Notes: generated by a model not told the origin, from the letters alone. A stretch of DNA of 64,000 bases from Acidobacteriota bacterium (GCA_003223875.1 QHWY01000096.1:1-64000); one strand, 5' to 3'; counted from the stretch's first letter, positions 35,461 to 45,499 are shown. Numbers and translations: made by a program.

Positions 35461-36843
35461 CTATTCGGTTAGGCGCATGGTCTTACGCGGGAAAATCTTA
35501 CTCGCGAAGAGGATAACTAACATGATACCGACTTGCTTGATGATGTTGCTGAACCACGCTGCCAGCGGGTATTCGATCAATAAAAACATCGACCACATGA
35601 CGATGTATATCCAAAGCGCAATGGCTGTACGGTTTCGTGAAAGAAGAAGGTATGAGGTCTTGTAGAGCAGACCCAGGAAAAACATTCCCAGCACAACACC
35701 CGCGAGGTGAAAGTTCAGGTAGAATTCGCCAACCTGCGTAATCGCAATACCGCCTATGCCCTCTTTGTGGAATACAAGGTACGCCCAATCAGCAACCTCT
35801 TGGTATGCCGCATACTTCTCAGGCCACACAAAAGTAGGAACTAACAACACTGCGAGTCCGCCGATGAAAGTACGCCCATATTGATAGGGCAGGTAATCGG
35901 GAGTCGATTCGATGACGATCCCGAACACGCCAGACCCGTTAAGTCTCTCGATGACGGTTTCATAAGCATTGCCCACGTACACTACCGGCCCATCTTCCAG
36001 TGTAGTGCTTGCAGCATTAACCGCGGCGAATTGCAATCCCTCGAAGAACGGCATCGACCGAAGTTGCACGGCGTCATTGGCGCGTATTGCCGTAACGCTG
36101 GGAGTCACAATGAAGGCCATAAATAGCAAGGCAATCAAGAGGCTCAGGTAGGGAACTCGTCTGGTGCGGAAATAGAACCTGCCAAGGAGTGGCGCGGCGA
36201 CAACGGGAATGAAGGCTCCCTTCGATCCGGATAAAAATGCAAAAATAATCTCCACTGGAAACATCACGAACCATAGTAGAAAAGTGAAAAATGGCTTGTC
36301 GTGTCCAGCCATCCAATAAACACAACCGAGCATGAAGCCGAGTGGCGCAAGAACGCTCAGATAGTCGATGATGTAACCGTACGCCGGGACGACTCCCACC
36401 AGTGTGCGGGCATCAAATTTTACATGCCATCCCTGATAAACCAGGAAAAGACGCATGGCGTTCCCCAAGCTGTAAGTCCAGTACACGAGTCGGGAGACGA
36501 CTTGATCATCGACGTTCAAGAGGCTGGACGCGCTCGGCAGGATCCGGCTTAAGCTTTCCGGAATCGATGAATAATAGGCAATCTGCAAACTGAACAAGCC
36601 GAGAATTGTGTAGAACAGCGCCAGTTCGAGAGTCTCGAAAGAAGAGGGAATGAGCCGTTGGTAATTGTCATCCACCCGCATCAGGTGCAGGGTGAAGAAA
36701 CCAAAGTACAGGAAGTACATTGCCGAGACGGCGTAAATCGGCTCGAAAATATCGCGATCTACCGCCCGCCTAACAAACGGGTACATGCACAGAAGCCCCA
36801 GGCAGCCGACCAAAATGTACCCGGGCAATGTCTCGCCTATCAT
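35461..36843 (-). CDS. Wzy-like oligosaccharide repeat-unit polymerase
   Basis: ATG 36843 overlaps the stop of the FkbM gene (ATGA) and gives 460 residues; GTG 36855 is the alternative. There are about 11-12 membrane segments and two larger loops, with YVGNAYETVIERLNGSG and PDYLPYQYGRTFIGGL in the large outside loop, the layout of OPS-polymerase (Wzy/WbpA-like) proteins with Arg residues in loops. The sequence GSKGAFIPVVAAPLLGR is also typical. It probably links repeat units at the outer face of the membrane together with the Wzx and Wzz proteins of this operon. Confidence 0.75.
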   Translation of the reverse strand: MIGETLPGYILVGCLGLLCMYPFVRRAVDRDIFEPIYAVSAMYFLYFGFFTLHLMRVDDNYQRLIPSSFETLELALFYTILGLFSLQIAYYSSIPESLSRILPSASSLLNVDDQVVSRLVYWTYSLGNAMRLFLVYQGWHVKFDARTLVGVVPAYGYIIDYLSVLAPLGFMLGCVYWMAGHDKPFFTFLLWFVMFPVEIIFAFLSGSKGAFIPVVAAPLLGRFYFRTRRVPYLSLLIALLFMAFIVTPSVTAIRANDAVQLRSMPFFEGLQFAAVNAASTTLEDGPVVYVGNAYETVIERLNGSGVFGIVIESTPDYLPYQYGRTFIGGLAVLLVPTFVWPEKYAAYQEVADWAYLVFHKEGIGGIAITQVGEFYLNFHLAGVVLGMFFLGLLYKTSYLLLSRNRTAIALWIYIVMWSMFLLIEYPLAAWFSNIIKQVGIMLVILFASKIFPRKTMRLTE

Positions 36844-37562
36844 AAATGTTCCCACTTCAGTCGGCTGGAGTATATTTCAACGTGCGCTTTGACACTTGCC
36901 TCCGACGGACGGGCCGCGAGCCAACGGTTGTGCGGAATACTCCGGCCTTCCGGCAACAGCCGTCGCCAACGAGCGTTCGGTATGATTCGCACCTCATAGC
37001 CATGCGACCGAAGGAGATCAGCACAACTTTGTTCGAGCCGGAGTGAATGGGTCTCGATCAGCCAACGGCTATCCCTTTTTAACAATTCCGTGGAGCCCAT
37101 TAGGGCATCAAGTTCAGCGCCTTCGATATCCAACTTTACGAATATGGGTTCAGGAAGATCGTGAGCTAATTTGTCAATCGTAGTCGATTGTCCGATAGTG
37201 TCTGAAACAATCTGCAATCTGTCACGTGATAAAGCGTTGATGGCAGCGTTGTGTAACAGGAGTTCTCTTTCGGTTCGAAGGGGTTCAACGGCGATAACAA
37301 CTTTCGCCGGGGTCTTCCGCAATGAATAAATGGTATACAATCCGTCAGCGGCACCGACGTCGATCGCGGATTGAATACGCGAGGTGAGTCTACACAGAAA
37401 AGGATAAACCTCTCGTTCATACAATCCTGCAACAAATTGCAAATTGCTTTGGAGATCGAGCTTCATGCGCTGTCCGCGGAACTCCCCAAACCATATGGTG
37501 TAATCTCCGGCGCCGTGTTTGAGAAATCGGCTTTTTAAAAACCGCGCTAACGGCTGCATCAT
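36840..37562 (-). CDS. FkbM-family methyltransferase
   Basis: I choose ATG 37562, which overlaps the upstream stop, giving 240 residues. Motifs IQSAIDVGAADGLYTIYSLRK (SAM loop), VIAVEPLRTERELLLHNAAIN and PIFVKLDIEGAELDALMGS are characteristic of FkbM methyltransferases, which methylate sugar hydroxyls. Only short stretches differ from the family usual. With three other methyltransferase genes in the locus, the polymer is likely to be heavily O-methylated. Confidence 0.85.
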   Translation of the reverse strand: MMQPLARFLKSRFLKHGAGDYTIWFGEFRGQRMKLDLQSNLQFVAGLYEREVYPFLCRLTSRIQSAIDVGAADGLYTIYSLRKTPAKVVIAVEPLRTERELLLHNAAINALSRDRLQIVSDTIGQSTTIDKLAHDLPEPIFVKLDIEGAELDALMGSTELLKRDSRWLIETHSLRLEQSCADLLRSHGYEVRIIPNARWRRLLPEGRSIPHNRWLAARPSEASVKAHVEIYSSRLKWEHL

Positions 37563-38749
37563 ATGTCTTGTTGCCTCAGACGGCAGCGATACGCATCGAC
37601 GAGGGTTTTGCCGTAGGTTTGCCACGTGTACTTCTCGGCGGTTCGCCCGGCTTGGGTTCCCATGGTCTTGACCACTTCCGGGTTTTCATAGAGAAACAGT
37701 AATTTCTCGGCAATCCTGTCCGGGCTCCGAACCGGTACGACGAATCCATCCTCGCCCTCAGTAATCAGTTCACTAGCGCCAACGTGCTCGGTTGTTACCA
37801 CGGGCAAGCCCGCAGCCATAGCTTCCAGAACGACGAGTCCGAACCCATCGTCGACGGACGGAAAGCAAAATACAGAAGCTTCCCGGTAGAGGTTAATGAC
37901 CGTTTTGCGAGAACAGTAGGGGATATACCTCACGCTAGGGAATTCGAGCAGAGGTTTGACGCTGGCTGGCACATCACATCGGATGACCAACTCGGCTCTT
38001 TTTAAATTCAGCTTTCTCCAGGCCTGCAGCAGATACGTGGCACCCTTGCGGAGGGGCTCGCTACCCACCATTAGGACTCTGAAAATATCGTCCGCTTTAC
38101 GAAATTCACCGGAAGAGCCGATCTCAGAGAGGTCCACTCCCAACGGAACTCTGACGATCTTCGATGGTGGAAACCCCTCTGCGGCGAAACTTCGTTCTGA
38201 ATAGTGTGAGGGGACGAGGATATAATCCGCGGTTTCGCACTCCTCTTGAACTGTGTCCACCCATTCCGTACTCCACTCGAACTTTGTGCCTACCAGATCT
38301 GCTTCCTCTTCAAGCCACCGGACTTTGGACCTTGGATGCGGACAAGCGGAATCCACTAAAGTTGTATAGCCAAGCTCTCTTGCCCTTCCGAGAGTCGACC
38401 GGCAGTGACTTGCCAGGCCATGGAAGACATTACCGTTCCTCGACCGCGTTCGGCGAGGAAGAGCGTTCGCAACTCGGTTGTCAAAATGACGTGTGAGCCG
38501 CAGGGAAACAGGTTGTCTAAGTGCACTCGGACCATAGCGCCCGAATAACGCTTCGATAACCTTTAGGTAGGGGATATTCCAAAGCGCGTCGCGTGAAACG
38601 TCCTCGATCGCATACGGATAGGACGTAAAGAGATTTTCAAGCATGTTCCGGCTTTGCAAATAAGCGGACGTGCGGTAAGCCGCAAAACGACCGAAGGCGG
38701 AAACGCTTACCCGGATGTTTGAATTCAAAGTGTTCGTCTCTACGTCCAT
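37559..38749 (-). CDS. GT4 glycosyltransferase
   Basis: A 396-residue GT-B enzyme. The N-terminal domain contains AFGRFAAYRTSAYLQSRNML and FHGLASHCRSTL; the C-terminal domain has ILVPSHYSERSFAAEG, VRVPLGVDLSE, VLMVGSEPLRKGATYLLQAW and CFPSVDDGFGLVVLEAMAAG, with the donor-site glutamate-rich block. It belongs to the operon; the next gene starts inside its stop codon. It is separated by 19 bases from the GT4 gene before it. Confidence 0.86.
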   Translation of the reverse strand: MDVETNTLNSNIRVSVSAFGRFAAYRTSAYLQSRNMLENLFTSYPYAIEDVSRDALWNIPYLKVIEALFGRYGPSALRQPVSLRLTRHFDNRVANALPRRTRSRNGNVFHGLASHCRSTLGRARELGYTTLVDSACPHPRSKVRWLEEEADLVGTKFEWSTEWVDTVQEECETADYILVPSHYSERSFAAEGFPPSKIVRVPLGVDLSEIGSSGEFRKADDIFRVLMVGSEPLRKGATYLLQAWRKLNLKRAELVIRCDVPASVKPLLEFPSVRYIPYCSRKTVINLYREASVFCFPSVDDGFGLVVLEAMAAGLPVVTTEHVGASELITEGEDGFVVPVRSPDRIAEKLLFLYENPEVVKTMGTQAGRTAEKYTWQTYGKTLVDAYRCRLRQQDI

Positions 38750-38768
38750 GTGTGCGTTGCCTCTAACC

Positions 38769-39947
38769 TTAGCTGCGGGTGCGAAGAAACTCTAAGGCAG
38801 CATGAATGCCGTCAACACAGGCTTGATAATTCCAGGCTGAAACCATCTCGCGTGACACTCGTCCGAAGTCTGCACGCAACTTGCTGTCGTCGACCAGTAG
38901 ACCCAGGAATTGTTCGAGTCTCTGAATGTTACCCATTGGGTATCTAAACCCATTGACACCATTGCGCACAAAATCTTTCGCAGAGGGAACTGCATCTGAA
39001 ATGATGACCGGCAGACCCGCGCACATGGCTTCATTCACCACCAACGGCGACACCTCCATTTCCGATGATGGTAGAGCAAAGACATCCGCCATCGCATAGT
39101 ATTTAGGTATTTCCCGCTGGCTCGTGAAACCGAGAATCCGAACGTTCTTGGAGGATCGGACGGCGCTTTCTAGTGTTGATCGAAGCGGCCCATCTCCTAC
39201 AAATACCAGGCTGGCCCGATCCGAGACTTGACGAAAAGCTGTCATCAGGTCATAAGGCCGCTTTTTCTCTGTTAACTTACCTACATACAAAATGACAGGA
39301 AGACGCGGGTCCAGACCAAGCGAGGCTTTCAAGTCATCCGCGACTGGACGGTACTCATCGCATTGCTTGATGAGGCGTTCATTGTCGACGCAGTAGGGCG
39401 TATAGAACAACCGATCACTTGAAATTCCGTAACGTTTGTAAAACTCGGTGCTCATGCTGCCGATCGTGAGGAACGCGCCGGATGCCCAAAAGACAATTTT
39501 GAGCACGATTGTTTTGGGTAATCGGATGATCCATCTGGTTTGGGGCCGCAACACAGTTTCTCCACGGAACAGGGTGTGCATGCCTCGCAGGCGAGCTGTG
39601 CACAACGCCAATAAAGTGGTTGCATAGTTGTAACCGTGAATCAGTACAGCGTCGTGTTTTTCAGGGCTCAGTTCGCGGAGAATACCGAAATTGCACAGGC
39701 CGAAGAAACGTCCCAGACGCGGCTTCAGCGACCAGTTCTTCAGGAAGAAGTGTCGATAACCTTCAAGCAGTGGAAGGTCCCATTTGTAATGCCCCGCAAA
39801 GTCCTCATCAAATGTATGTTCGACGCCGTCGCGGGAGCAGAAATAGACGGTAAGATCAAATTCAGGATTTGCTGCCAACTTGCGAAAAAGAGGCACCTGG
39901 TAATGCACGGGATGAGAGATTACAATCGCCAACCGGTACGGTCCCAC
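38769..39947 (-). CDS. GT4 glycosyltransferase
   Basis: GTG 39947 has a suitable ribosome site (agga) and gives 392 residues; the frame is open for another 33 codons but that part lies under the upstream gene. The protein begins YRLAIVISHPVHYQVPLFRKLA, with DAVLIHGYNYATTLLAL and FRGETVLRPQTRW in the first domain, and VILYVGKLTEKKRPYDLM, LVFVGDGPLRSTL and ALPSSEMEVSPLVVNEAMCAG in the second. These are GT4 features. The acceptor sugar is unknown. Confidence 0.85.
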   Translation of the reverse strand: MGPYRLAIVISHPVHYQVPLFRKLAANPEFDLTVYFCSRDGVEHTFDEDFAGHYKWDLPLLEGYRHFFLKNWSLKPRLGRFFGLCNFGILRELSPEKHDAVLIHGYNYATTLLALCTARLRGMHTLFRGETVLRPQTRWIIRLPKTIVLKIVFWASGAFLTIGSMSTEFYKRYGISSDRLFYTPYCVDNERLIKQCDEYRPVADDLKASLGLDPRLPVILYVGKLTEKKRPYDLMTAFRQVSDRASLVFVGDGPLRSTLESAVRSSKNVRILGFTSQREIPKYYAMADVFALPSSEMEVSPLVVNEAMCAGLPVIISDAVPSAKDFVRNGVNGFRYPMGNIQRLEQFLGLLVDDSKLRADFGRVSREMVSAWNYQACVDGIHAALEFLRTRS

Positions 39948-39948
39948 T

Positions 39949-41058
39949 TCAGATTCCTGCGCACCTACTGATAAGCTCTTGGTACGCCGAAATGGCATGC
40001 TCGGGTCGAAAACTTTCCGCCCGCTCCAGGCCTGCCCGCGCCACATTTGCCCGTAGCACCGGATCCATCAGCAGTCTGAGGATTGCGTCACGCAATGCAT
40101 CTTCGTCGCCAATCGGCACCAGAATTCCGTTGTTGCCATCCAGTAGGATTTCAGCAGGACCGTGAGGACAATCGGTTGCGACAACCGGGACTCCCAAACA
40201 CATCGCTTCGATCAGTACGCATCCGAAACCTTCGTAACGGGAAGGCAGGACAAATACGTCAGCGCTGCGAACCAGAGGAAAAGGATTCTCCCGGAATCCC
40301 ATAAAATTTACGACTCGAGCAATGCCGAGATTTTCGGCTTGCCGCCGGAGCGCCGCAAGGTCGGGCCCATCCCCGACAAACGTCAGCCTCGCCGGAACTT
40401 TCTTTGCCACTCCGGCAAAAGCGTTCAACAGCAGGTCTCCAGCTTTCTGCTTATTGGTTAGCCGCGCGACCATTATGACGTTTGGAAGATCAGAGCCCAA
40501 ACCCGGGCCCTCTTGCGCGCGGCTGCGCACGGCTTCAATATCGATGGGATTGTGTATCACCGCCAGTTTCCTCTCGACCCATCGAACGTGTTTCGATAGG
40601 TCCAGTTTGACGCCGTGGGCCACAGCGACGATCGCCGTTGCCAACGGATAGGTTGCTTGGCGGATTAAACGGTACAATGGCAGCTTCCGGTATCCAAGCT
40701 CCGACACATGCTCGGATACGATGATCTTCGTGCCTAATCGTAAACTCACGATTTTCCCTATTACCGCCAGCGCGTTCGAGTGGAGCAGGAAGCCGAGAAT
40801 GACGTGCGGCCGATAGTGCCGGATCAGAATGGCCAAACGTATGATCATTTTGGGGAGGGAACTTCGGCCTTTTCTGCCTAGCGTGAGAATGGGGACATCG
40901 GCAGGAACACTCGAAAGAAATTCACCGGCCGAACGCGACAGTACCAATATTGGTTCAATCCTGTGTCTGTCGAGATTGCTCAGCATTGTAATCACCACAC
41001 GCTGAGCACCGCCCCCGGAAAGGTCTGCGACTAGAAAGAAAACCCTTACTCTCGCCAT
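39949..41058 (-). CDS. GT4 glycosyltransferase
   Basis: The 369-residue protein has FFLVADLSGGGAQRVVITML with the G-G-G-A-x-R loop at the start, VSEHVSELGYRKLP, IVAVAHGVKLDLSKHV, VIHNPIDIEAV, VARLTNKQKAGDLLL, TFVGDGPDLAALRR and LPSRYEGFGCVLIEAMCLGVPVV. This is close to the GalNAc/N-acetylgalactosaminyl-type GT4 enzymes of O-antigen loci, but the donor cannot be stated. It overlaps the AsnB-GT4 fusion gene by 13 bases, so the two are translationally linked. Confidence 0.87.
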   Translation of the reverse strand: MARVRVFFLVADLSGGGAQRVVITMLSNLDRHRIEPILVLSRSAGEFLSSVPADVPILTLGRKGRSSLPKMIIRLAILIRHYRPHVILGFLLHSNALAVIGKIVSLRLGTKIIVSEHVSELGYRKLPLYRLIRQATYPLATAIVAVAHGVKLDLSKHVRWVERKLAVIHNPIDIEAVRSRAQEGPGLGSDLPNVIMVARLTNKQKAGDLLLNAFAGVAKKVPARLTFVGDGPDLAALRRQAENLGIARVVNFMGFRENPFPLVRSADVFVLPSRYEGFGCVLIEAMCLGVPVVATDCPHGPAEILLDGNNGILVPIGDEDALRDAILRLLMDPVLRANVARAGLERAESFRPEHAISAYQELISRCAGI

Positions 41059-44000
41059 GAGCCCAGCGAATTCAGGAAGCCAGAAACGCGATTCCGGAAG
41101 CGATCGAAGCCATAGGCGTCAATGACCCGTCTTCTTACATATTGACTGTCTAGATGCCTGTCGCCACCCCCGATTGCCTCCAGTACAGCCGTAACCAATG
41201 CGCCTTCGTCGTTTGGATCCACCAACCTGCCTAATTGTCCATTCAGGAGGGCTTCGACGGAGCCGTCCTTATTGCCGGCAATCACGGGGATTCCGCATGC
41301 CATCGCCTCCAAGAAAACAATCCCGAATCCTTCGCCTGCAGAAGGCATGACGAACAGATCGGCGGAGTTCAGTGCCAAGGGCAACTCAGAATCAGTCAAC
41401 TGGCCCACGAATTCGACGTGACGTTCAACCCCGCACGTTCTCGCCAGCTTCGACAGGGGCGTGATGTCCCTCGAGGGACCAACGATGCGGTATTTAACCT
41501 CAGGATAAATCGTTTTTATTTTTGCTAGGGCCCGGATAACTGTAGAGATGCCTTTATATACTTCATCGATTCGCGCAGTAGTAATAATGACTGGTCTTGG
41601 GCCATTCCGTTTTTCTCGAATCTCCCGAAAGACCTCGCCATCCACCGTATTCGGTAGCCGTGTAATGAGACGTTGGTTTACACCCCATGCAATGATTCGG
41701 GAGGCAGTGTAGTTGCTCACCGCCAGGACACCTGCTGCCTTGGACGCCAGATATTTCTGATAATTTTTCGGATTCCAACTCTCTACTCCATGTGCGACCA
41801 ACACCCAATTGCGGCCACTACATAGTTTCAAGAAAAACGCAATGGCGGAGAAGCTCATATGACCTGCGATCACTAAGTCGGGTTTCATCCTAAACGTTTC
41901 CGCGGCAGCCCGAAGGCCGAAGTACGCTGCAGGGAACCGATGGCCGCGGCACGCTATGAAATTCGCCCGTCCGCGGACAAATCGATCCGAGACTGTATCG
42001 CGATCGTTTAGGCTAATTATTGTCAAGTCCAAGGACGGTGTAGCCTCGACCAATGCCCTCGCTAAGTTTCTATTGAAGGCCTGAATGCCGCCAACAGAGG
42101 AATAAAGGTCCGAAGCGAGGAAAAGTATCTTTCTCCGCTGTCCGTCAGAAGCGAAATCGGCCAGGAGACGCTGATCCGTAGACGCCGAGATCACAAATGC
42201 CGCCCAAAGCCTGGACCAATGCGAGCGTCCTGCTTTGAATTCTGAAGCTAACTTTCGACTGGCCCGCAGGTCCAAAGGGGACTTATCGATCACTTCCATC
42301 ACAGTTGGGGTGTTCCGAAGCCAGGTGTGCATTGGAAGCGTGAAGCCTTTCTTCGAAACCAGGGAAGCCGTTGCATTACCGTCGGAAGCCGAGCGCGCCA
42401 AAAGTGGCTTTTGTATGTTCCGTGAGAGCTTGTAGGCACCAGGAACTGAGCACACGTGTTCGACGAGCAGATGATCCAGGAACGGGACGCGGACCTCGAC
42501 ACTGTGCGCCATTGAAAATACATCGGTGTCGCGCAGTAACTGATTCTGCAGATAGAGTTCAATTTCGAGACGTCCTAACGTTTCAGCTGTGAACTGCTGC
42601 GGTTTTAAATCCTCCAGTGGAAAAGGTCCATCGCAGTCGAGGAGATCTCTCACTTCAGACGGCGTAAAGAGACCACGCAAGACGCAGTACGGTCCAATAA
42701 TTCCGTCAAGGCGTAGAAATTTCAACTTTCCTAAACGAGCCCGCCCTGCTTTATTCGCAAAATCTCCGAGTATTGCGGCCGCGGTTCTAAGCGGAGGTCT
42801 CGACAAAATAGAGAGGTAGTTCATCCGTTTGAAATGCGAATAACCCCAAAATATCTCGTCACCACCGAGGCCCGAGAGGACAACCTTCAAACCCGACTCA
42901 TAGGCTGCCTTGGCTACAAAATAGGTGTTTACACCGTCAACCGATGGTTGATCCATCGATTGCACAATACGATCAAGATTTTCGGTGAAGTCCCTGTGAT
43001 CCAGATGAACATTAATATGGCGTGTGCCGAGGTTCGCCGCCAATTCTGCCGCCTTCTTGCCTTCGGAAAGCAATTCATCTTCAAAGCTAGCGGTAATGGT
43101 GGTTAGCTGAGAGGCAGAGTATTTTGCAGCCAGTTTTGTGATGATCGAGGAATCCATTCCGCCCGACAGAAACACACCGAGGGGAACGTCACTTACGAGG
43201 TGATGTCGTAGGGAATCGTCGAGCAAGGCCTTCGTTTTGGCGATGGAATCTTCCAAAGACATACGCGTTGACGAGACGGATGGAACATCCCAGTATCTCC
43301 GTGGTGCCGGGATGGAGTAGGAACGATCGTCGATACTGAGAGTGTGGGCCGCGGGCAAGGAATACAAATAACGGATCGTGGTCCACGGCGTCGGAACGGA
43401 TCCCAGTGTCAGAAACCCACGCAGGGCGCGAGGCTCACAGTTCCGTTCGACAAGTGACGATGCAAGGCAGGATCTGACCTCGGAGGCGAAAATCACGGAT
43501 CCCCGTTCCCGAATCCAATACAGCGGTTTGATGCCAAACCGATCTTTCGCCAAAAAGAGTGCGGGTCGCGTCCGGCAGTCCCAAATCCCGAACGCAAACA
43601 TTCCTCGCAGGTGAGTAACGACGTCCGTTCCCCATTCCAGGTATCCGTTTAGGATGACTTCGGTGTCCGTCCCTGAATTGAATGTGTAACCGCGGGCACA
43701 GAGCTCGTTGCGCAGTTCGCAAAAGTTGTATATCTCGCCGTTGTAGGTTATCCAAACTTTGCCGTCTGCTGTTCCCATCGGCATGCGGCCGGCTACCGAA
43801 AGGTCAAGTATGGACAATCGGCGCGCGCCCAAAACGGCAAACGGTCTGCCGGGCGCGCCGGGGTAGGTACGAATGTGGCGTCTGTCGTAGCTTTGCAACA
43901 GACCGGTAAGGTTAGGATCGTTGAGAATAAAGTCGGGTAAAAGGATTCCCCAATCGTCAGGCCCCCGGTGAACCTCCGCATCGATCATGCGCAGTACGGC

Positions 44001-44060
44001 GGAGACGGATTCGGCGCCCAAGTCCCGGTCGAAGTTTACGAGGCCGGCTACTCCACACAT
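41046..44060 (-). CDS. Fusion of asparagine synthase and GT4 glycosyltransferase
   Basis: A single 1004-residue frame joins two complete enzymes. Residues 1 to about 630 are AsnB: Cys2 in MCGVAGLV, HRGPDDWG, TYNGEIYN, SGTDTEVIL, the PP-loop GVFLSGGMDSSIITKL, VLSGLGGDEIFWGY and SVEVRVPFLDHLL. Residues about 640-1004 are GT4: KILFLASDLYSSVGGIQ, NRNLARAL, LVAHGVESWNP, RLPNTVDGEVF, TTARIDEVYKGISTVI and MPSAGEGFGIVFLEAMACG. Each half is of normal length with its catalytic residues. The joint suggests that amidation of a sugar or of its precursor is tied to its transfer. Confidence 0.9.
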   Translation of the reverse strand: MCGVAGLVNFDRDLGAESVSAVLRMIDAEVHRGPDDWGILLPDFILNDPNLTGLLQSYDRRHIRTYPGAPGRPFAVLGARRLSILDLSVAGRMPMGTADGKVWITYNGEIYNFCELRNELCARGYTFNSGTDTEVILNGYLEWGTDVVTHLRGMFAFGIWDCRTRPALFLAKDRFGIKPLYWIRERGSVIFASEVRSCLASSLVERNCEPRALRGFLTLGSVPTPWTTIRYLYSLPAAHTLSIDDRSYSIPAPRRYWDVPSVSSTRMSLEDSIAKTKALLDDSLRHHLVSDVPLGVFLSGGMDSSIITKLAAKYSASQLTTITASFEDELLSEGKKAAELAANLGTRHINVHLDHRDFTENLDRIVQSMDQPSVDGVNTYFVAKAAYESGLKVVLSGLGGDEIFWGYSHFKRMNYLSILSRPPLRTAAAILGDFANKAGRARLGKLKFLRLDGIIGPYCVLRGLFTPSEVRDLLDCDGPFPLEDLKPQQFTAETLGRLEIELYLQNQLLRDTDVFSMAHSVEVRVPFLDHLLVEHVCSVPGAYKLSRNIQKPLLARSASDGNATASLVSKKGFTLPMHTWLRNTPTVMEVIDKSPLDLRASRKLASEFKAGRSHWSRLWAAFVISASTDQRLLADFASDGQRRKILFLASDLYSSVGGIQAFNRNLARALVEATPSLDLTIISLNDRDTVSDRFVRGRANFIACRGHRFPAAYFGLRAAAETFRMKPDLVIAGHMSFSAIAFFLKLCSGRNWVLVAHGVESWNPKNYQKYLASKAAGVLAVSNYTASRIIAWGVNQRLITRLPNTVDGEVFREIREKRNGPRPVIITTARIDEVYKGISTVIRALAKIKTIYPEVKYRIVGPSRDITPLSKLARTCGVERHVEFVGQLTDSELPLALNSADLFVMPSAGEGFGIVFLEAMACGIPVIAGNKDGSVEALLNGQLGRLVDPNDEGALVTAVLEAIGGGDRHLDSQYVRRRVIDAYGFDRFRNRVSGFLNSLGSWRE

Positions 44061-44067
44061 CAGCCCA

Positions 44068-45495
44068 TCACTCAGCGGTTACGGGTTTGTGAGCCAATGC
44101 AGCAGGAACGTCGCGAAAGCCGCGGAGGAAAGGTAGGAAAGGTAGCGCAAACGCCGCAATTTTTATCAAAGTGAATGAAGTCGTGGAGCCTAGGACCGAT
44201 GAAAAAGCAACAGAGACGATGACCAACACAGATACCAAAACATTCTGCCCCGACATCGTTAAGCTTCCGCATAGTTTCTTCAGGCTCAGGCGTAAATAAA
44301 CGTTGAAGCCCAGTTGGCTGACGAAATACGCGGCCGCAGCCCCGGCGGCCCCATAGTACGGAATCAATAGAACGCCTAAAACTACTTTCAGGCCGATGAT
44401 CAGCAGGCTTGCCCTAAGTGAAATGTCCGATCGCCCGAGAGCTTTCACGCCTGCGTGATTTGGACCTAAAAGACTGTTCAAGTAGTTCGACAGAGCCAAA
44501 ATCTGCAGCAGCAAGGCTGCACTTCGATATTGAGCTCCGAATGTCAGCTGCAGAACCTCGCCTGCCCAAGCAATCAATACGAAGACGAGCGGATAGTTCA
44601 GCAAGACCGACGCATTTATCGCGAATCGGTAGGTCCTAGAGAGCTCGTCAAATCGTTTGTGTCCCAGAAGGTAAGCGCAGCGAGGCAGAAACACATTATC
44701 GAATGAGCCGGCGACAATGCCAACCAGCGAGGCCAGCGACATAGCAGCCGCATATGAAGCGACCGGCAGCGTACCGAACGTGACCCCAAGGAACAATGTG
44801 TCAAAGGAACCCATCACAACACCGGCCAATGCGCCGGCCGTTAAGGGCAAGCCGTAACGAAATAATTCCGTCGGAAACGCTACAGAGATAGGACTTCCAT
44901 TCGCAAATACAAAACCAAGTCCTACGACAGCCGTGATCCCTGCGCCAGCCACGTAGCTGAAGACGGGAACAGAGAGACCCGATTGATGCCATGTACTTGC
45001 GAGGATGATGCCTGCCAAAAATATCAACGGCTTAGCCAGATCCAATAGAGCTTTGCGGAAAAACTGTTCCAGACCGCGCAGTACGCCCGACGATATATCG
45101 ATCAAAGCAGACATAGGAAGCGAGGCGAGCATCAATGCAAAGAAAAAGACTTTCGTCTGTCTCCCGACAAGGACATTTCCTAGCAGGGCGAGTGCTGCTG
45201 CGCAGGCCAGGGCACAAAATGAAGCCCAGGCCAAACTTTGCCCCATGATGGTACGTACTTTGATCCGATCCGTTCGGGCTACGGCGATTGCCCGTGCCAC
45301 AGCCTCGGGCAATCCCAGAGTACAAAGCGCGCCGGCGGACGCGACAACGGTCAACAGCAGTACATAACCGCCGTACTCTTCCACCGAGATGACGCGCGCC
45401 AGTACAGCTTTTCCCACGAAGGTGGCAGCCATCATCAGACCGGAGGACAGCGCTAAAACGGCAGCCGGCCTGATCAGCTCGCGGGCAAGGGACAT
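44068..45495 (-). CDS. Wzx-like lipid-linked oligosaccharide flippase
   Basis: I take ATG 45495, four bases after the stop of the CgeB-like gene; ATG 45510 and 45519 are alternatives. The 475-residue protein has 12-14 membrane helices and the MOP-superfamily layout: LALSSGLMMAATFVGKAVLARVISVEEYGGY near the start, LGLPEAVARAIA, and FSYVAGAGITAVVGLGFVF. PST/Wzx proteins flip undecaprenyl-linked repeat units. The gene sits just before the AsnB-GT4 fusion in the operon. Confidence 0.85.
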   Translation of the reverse strand: MSLARELIRPAAVLALSSGLMMAATFVGKAVLARVISVEEYGGYVLLLTVVASAGALCTLGLPEAVARAIAVARTDRIKVRTIMGQSLAWASFCALACAAALALLGNVLVGRQTKVFFFALMLASLPMSALIDISSGVLRGLEQFFRKALLDLAKPLIFLAGIILASTWHQSGLSVPVFSYVAGAGITAVVGLGFVFANGSPISVAFPTELFRYGLPLTAGALAGVVMGSFDTLFLGVTFGTLPVASYAAAMSLASLVGIVAGSFDNVFLPRCAYLLGHKRFDELSRTYRFAINASVLLNYPLVFVLIAWAGEVLQLTFGAQYRSAALLLQILALSNYLNSLLGPNHAGVKALGRSDISLRASLLIIGLKVVLGVLLIPYYGAAGAAAAYFVSQLGFNVYLRLSLKKLCGSLTMSGQNVLVSVLVIVSVAFSSVLGSTTSFTLIKIAAFALPFLPFLRGFRDVPAALAHKPVTAE

Positions 45496-45499
45496 ACGG

